From Pegea sp. RAD2-039 (lineage: Eukaryota; Chordata; Thaliacea; Salpida; Salpidae): 64,000 bases of DNA. Position numbers and translations under genes: made by a program. Under the pieces are notes generated by a model. That model had not been told where the DNA came from. It saw nothing but the letters and a program-made list of their open reading frames with translations, and searched no databases. The stretch spans positions 124,001 through 188,000 of the forward strand of contig JAQGEQ010000048.1 in the NCBI GenBank assembly GCA_034620365.1. The letters run 5' to 3'. Numbering within the stretch: the stretch's first letter is position 1; every line of letters begins with the position of its first letter. This document shows positions 60,271 through 64,000 of the stretch, one piece after another.

Positions 60271-63200
60271 TAATATAAATAATATATCTGACTGAGATTA
60301 CTCATACAAGCAGGATCATTATAGTTTCTTGATTATCTTCATAAAAACAATAAATATTAAATTAGTCTGAATACAAAAAGCAATCAACCATATCAATCAC
60401 ATGAAGCAAATTAAATTACAAATTAAATAATAAGTTTAACAACAATTTAAATTTAATTATAATGCAGAAAAAATTTATTGATAAATAGATTATTGTTATT
60501 TTGATAAAAAGACTATTAATACTTTATTTTATTTAATAAAAAAATTATTTGAAAAGTACGTGAAAAACAAACTATTTAATTTTTATATTGTTATTAAAAA
60601 TTTTTATTAAATTTTAAAGATCTTTCACAAAAAAATAGCATTAAGAATTATATAATAAGAATTAAAATGAATTGCAGAGCAGATAAACAACAGAAGAAAT
60701 AACAAAACAAACCACATAATGTCAAAAATGAAAAAATTAATTTGACACCAGTTTATTTTGAAGGCAATTTATAATCACCGCTTAAAATAACCTAACCTTT
60801 AAAAAAACATATGGCTTAATTATAGGATCAAGATTCAAAGATAAAATCTAACAACTTTTTAAAAACTGTTCTATATATTTCTAATTTAAAAAGAAAGTAT
60901 CATATTTGTTTATCGAAGATATATGATCTGAAAACGAATTACGATAATAGCTAATGATCATTGCAACAGACAAAAATAGTAATGAATAAAAAACAACAAA
61001 GTAAAAATAATCATTTAAAATCTATGTAACAGAAATGAATAGAGAATAACGCCGGACAGTTTGCAGCAGATTTAGTTTCAAGTGTTACGTTTGCCGCAAT
61101 AAAAACTTTAATAGTCGACAAAAGCATTAAGATGATTGGGTCGTATTAAGGGAGTAACAACTATCAAACTCGAAAATAAATTGCCTGAGGTGAACTTGTT
61201 AACTAAAAAAAAGTTTTGATATTATCAAAAACATAATTTGGTGATATTTTGAGGCTGATCAATATACTTCTTGTTCAATACAAACTATATCAAAATGACT
61301 TATTTTTGAAGCCTTGAGTATTAAAATTTCTGAATTATCGAATTAAACTTCGAAATGAAATTAAACGATATATGTATAAATTACAGTTTAACAAAAAATT
61401 ACATAATAGTAAGTCAGTTCAAATGATTGTGAAATTAACTGCTTGCTTAAGTTATATTGTCTTCTAGAGATCTTGTTTTAACCATACACAAGACAAAAAT
61501 ACTTGCAAAGTTACACATTAATATCAAACCTACGGCTTATATACTTAGAATTTGATAATCTGTTTCTAAAAACATGCAGACAATATCATAAACCTTGAGC
61601 TTTTAACTAAGGAGTTTATCATCCTTATCAGCTCACTACAAATTGTATAGGACTTTGAAAGTTGATAAAATAACTAATTAAAATAACAGGAAAAATAAAG
61701 TAGATATATTGAGGTTTTAGAAACGTAAGTTGTAAATAAGTTAAATAGTGAATTTAAGAATAACTTTATTTTTGTAAAATGTAAGATGGTATAAAAAATA
61801 TTGAAATATTATTTAATAATATCTAAATTAAATGTGTTATTAATCAAAGCAGTTACGTTATGCCAGCTAGATTTTATACAATTTACAAGCAACTACAGTA
61901 TTGTAACAAATTAATAAATTTCAAGTAAAAGCTTATTATAATTAAAATTACTTTGTGTATTACAGACATTTTGTTGAAAAGGTAACAAGCTAATACTTTT
62001 ATATCTTATACAAAAGTTCAAATTATGCCTCTTGTACATTATACACTCAAAAAAGTTACTATATATAGGCAAGCTCTTAGCATCTTTGATCTTGAAGCAT
62101 AATATCTGTCTTAAAAGAAGATATCTACAAAAAAATTGTTCATTAAAAAAGCTTGGTTATGTGGAGTGTGAGTTCTATTATAAAAATTTAAAATCAAACT
62201 CGTCAGTTCTTCAAAATCAAAGCTTTACATGTGTGTAAGTAGTTATTATTCGATTAGTAAATTCTATTATTAAAGTATAATAAAAAGTACTAAGTAGTAT
62301 CATCAACTGTAATAAATAATATCTATTTATTCAAAAAAAGGTATGACCTGAATTATGAAATTACCTATTTATAACATTAAATAAGTAAAGACTTAACTTG
62401 TGTCGGTTGCTCTATCATTTTTGTTTTTTTTCACTTTGATAGCAGGTTTTTTATACTAAGGCTTTAACAATATCAAAGATTATTATTGAATAATTTTGAG
62501 AGTGTGACTCCTAATCCTAGTAAAAAAGTCTCATAGTGAATGATCTCAAAGTGAAATAGTTCTGTCAAAAAATCTAATGAGGTTCAGTTTTATTTAGGTT
62601 AATAAATGGAGTTTAATCAAAATTATGTATTTCTGATTATAAGAGCTGAAAAATATTCATTTTAATTTTTTGGATTTCTGTAAGGAGAACTGTTTTAGGA
62701 GTAACATAAGAAAGTACTATTATGTTTAGATAATCTAGCTTATAGAGAGAAAATGTTTAAAAAAAAATAACAGCTACCTTGGTAAAAAAGAATACCAAAC
62801 TTTAATTAAAAATTATTTATATGTCGAATAATGTAAAAGAAAAAACTTTCTAACTTTAAAACCTTTTCAGCTGAAATTAGAAGTATTACCTATTTTTATA
62901 TATAACTTGGTAGCCATAAACGTACATTATCAAAATCATTACTACTTGTTTTTTCATTACATTTTCATTTAAAATTGTTTTTAAAAACAAATTGTAAATA
63001 AGACGTAATTATTAAGTTTACTCTTAAAATAGCCTGTACAAGTTCAATCGTGATATCGTATTATTTTAACAAATCAATAATTTTCCTAATTTTATATTAA
63101 TTTTCATGGTAAGCATTATTACTCAAAGTAATAAAAGTTGATTAAAAGGAGTGATTATAAATCAGAGACTAATTATTTACTTGTATGGTTATATTGTATA

Positions 63201-64000
63201 TTTATTTGGGGCTATATAGTTGTTGCTTTTTCCTAGACAGGTTCCTATTATGTTTTGTTATCTGATTTTTGATGGTTTTATGTTATTCTTATAAATTAAA
63301 TTATTTTGTAAATTTAAGTTAATTTTTTTACTATATTTTTCTTAATTTGATTTGGTATAATAGTTTTTTTCTAAATCATTTCTAACAAACTATTTTCTCC
63401 TATCTAATTTAATTTTTAATCTTTTACTTAAGAGATTAAAAGACTTAAAGTTTTTTAAGGAATAATATAGATCATTTCAAAAAGAAAAATGATATTTTAT
63501 GTAAAATTAATTTAGTTGTTTTTCTCTTTGTTGTTTTGATTCTTTTATATTTAAAAATTTTCTTTAGAACAACTCTGATTAAATTTAAGAATTGTATAAA
63601 GACTTTAAATATAATTACTTCTAAAAACTTAGTTTAGACTGACAACTTTCACTTTATTTTAATTAATTAGCATATCATTAATACAGATTATGTATTTGTA
63701 ATTTGATTTCCTAAAAACAGTTCAATGAATTATGTTTTTGTTATTTATATATATTATTTGATATTTATTAATTGCTTTGCATAAAATTAATGAGGATTGT
63801 ACAAATAATTTTAAAAATTAGTCATGAGTTATGAATTTTTGAAATAAATGTATTTTTGAACATTTTTATAAAAGTTATAGAAATCTAAAGTTCCATATAA
63901 AGTATAAAGTTTCTGTTAGTTGTTTCATTTATTATAACTTATATAATTTATAAAGACTTATTTTTAGTTTTAAAATTAATTAATGTAAACTGTTTAGGAA
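60271..64000. other. AT-rich intergenic region, right end
   Basis: 3.7 kb of AT-rich DNA upstream of the DNMT3-like gene. I find no family-like frame, tRNA-like sequence or LINE motif. A slightly GC-richer patch at 61050-61190 has no frame of note. The 68-codon frame at 62032-62238 is unsupported. Confidence 0.55.

Noticed and set aside
62032-62238. 68-codon plus-strand frame near the right end
   Set aside because: No family resemblance and no splice context; composition as in surrounding non-coding DNA.
1-64000. CRISPR arrays, bacterial operons, rRNA or tRNA genes
   Set aside because: Nothing with the required repeat or cloverleaf structure was seen; the only regular repeat is the intronic minisatellite at 53463-53672.

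Overview
The window is nuclear DNA of an animal, strongly AT-rich, with short GT-AG introns (many 40-70 bp) and no bacterial-type operons. The best clue to the organism is the minus-strand gene at 22016-24086. It encodes a connexin with the first-loop cysteine spacing C-x6-C-x3-C, and gap-junction connexins of this kind are known only from chordates. Short introns, AT-richness, an axonemal-type dynein and a DNMT3-type methyltransferase then point to a tunicate. That assignment is inference; I cannot name the species.

Layout, left to right: (1) the N-terminal part of a cadherin (minus, runs off the left edge, closest in style to Cad99C/PCDH15); (2) a carboxypeptidase Z-like secreted metallocarboxypeptidase with a Frizzled domain (minus, 5641-11377); (3) about 5.7 kb without a convincing gene, holding a decayed LINE fragment near 16.2-16.5 kb; (4) glucose-6-phosphate dehydrogenase (plus, 17085-21196) with two alternative first coding exons; (5) the connexin, convergent with G6PD; (6) a 22.5-kb dynein heavy chain gene (plus, 25470-48023) with degenerate nucleotide sites in AAA1 and AAA4; (7) an intergenic stretch with another LINE tail; (8) THOC3 of the mRNA-export THO complex (plus, 49864-52045), with two LINE tails in intron 2; (9) pyruvate carboxylase (minus, 52235-58270), reconstructed completely as 24 exons and 1199 residues, tail-to-tail with THOC3; (10) an intronless DNMT3-like cytosine methyltransferase (minus, 58486-60270), only 215 bp upstream of the pyruvate carboxylase start codon; (11) 3.7 kb of AT-rich DNA with no recognisable gene.

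The genes do not form a pathway: G6PD and pyruvate carboxylase are housekeeping metabolism, THOC3 is mRNA export, DNMT3 is DNA methylation, and cadherin, connexin and CPZ are cell-surface or secreted proteins. Exon boundaries were read by hand. For pyruvate carboxylase, G6PD, connexin, THOC3, the cadherin fragment and most of CPZ every junction keeps the frame. The dynein gene was followed exon by exon only in parts.
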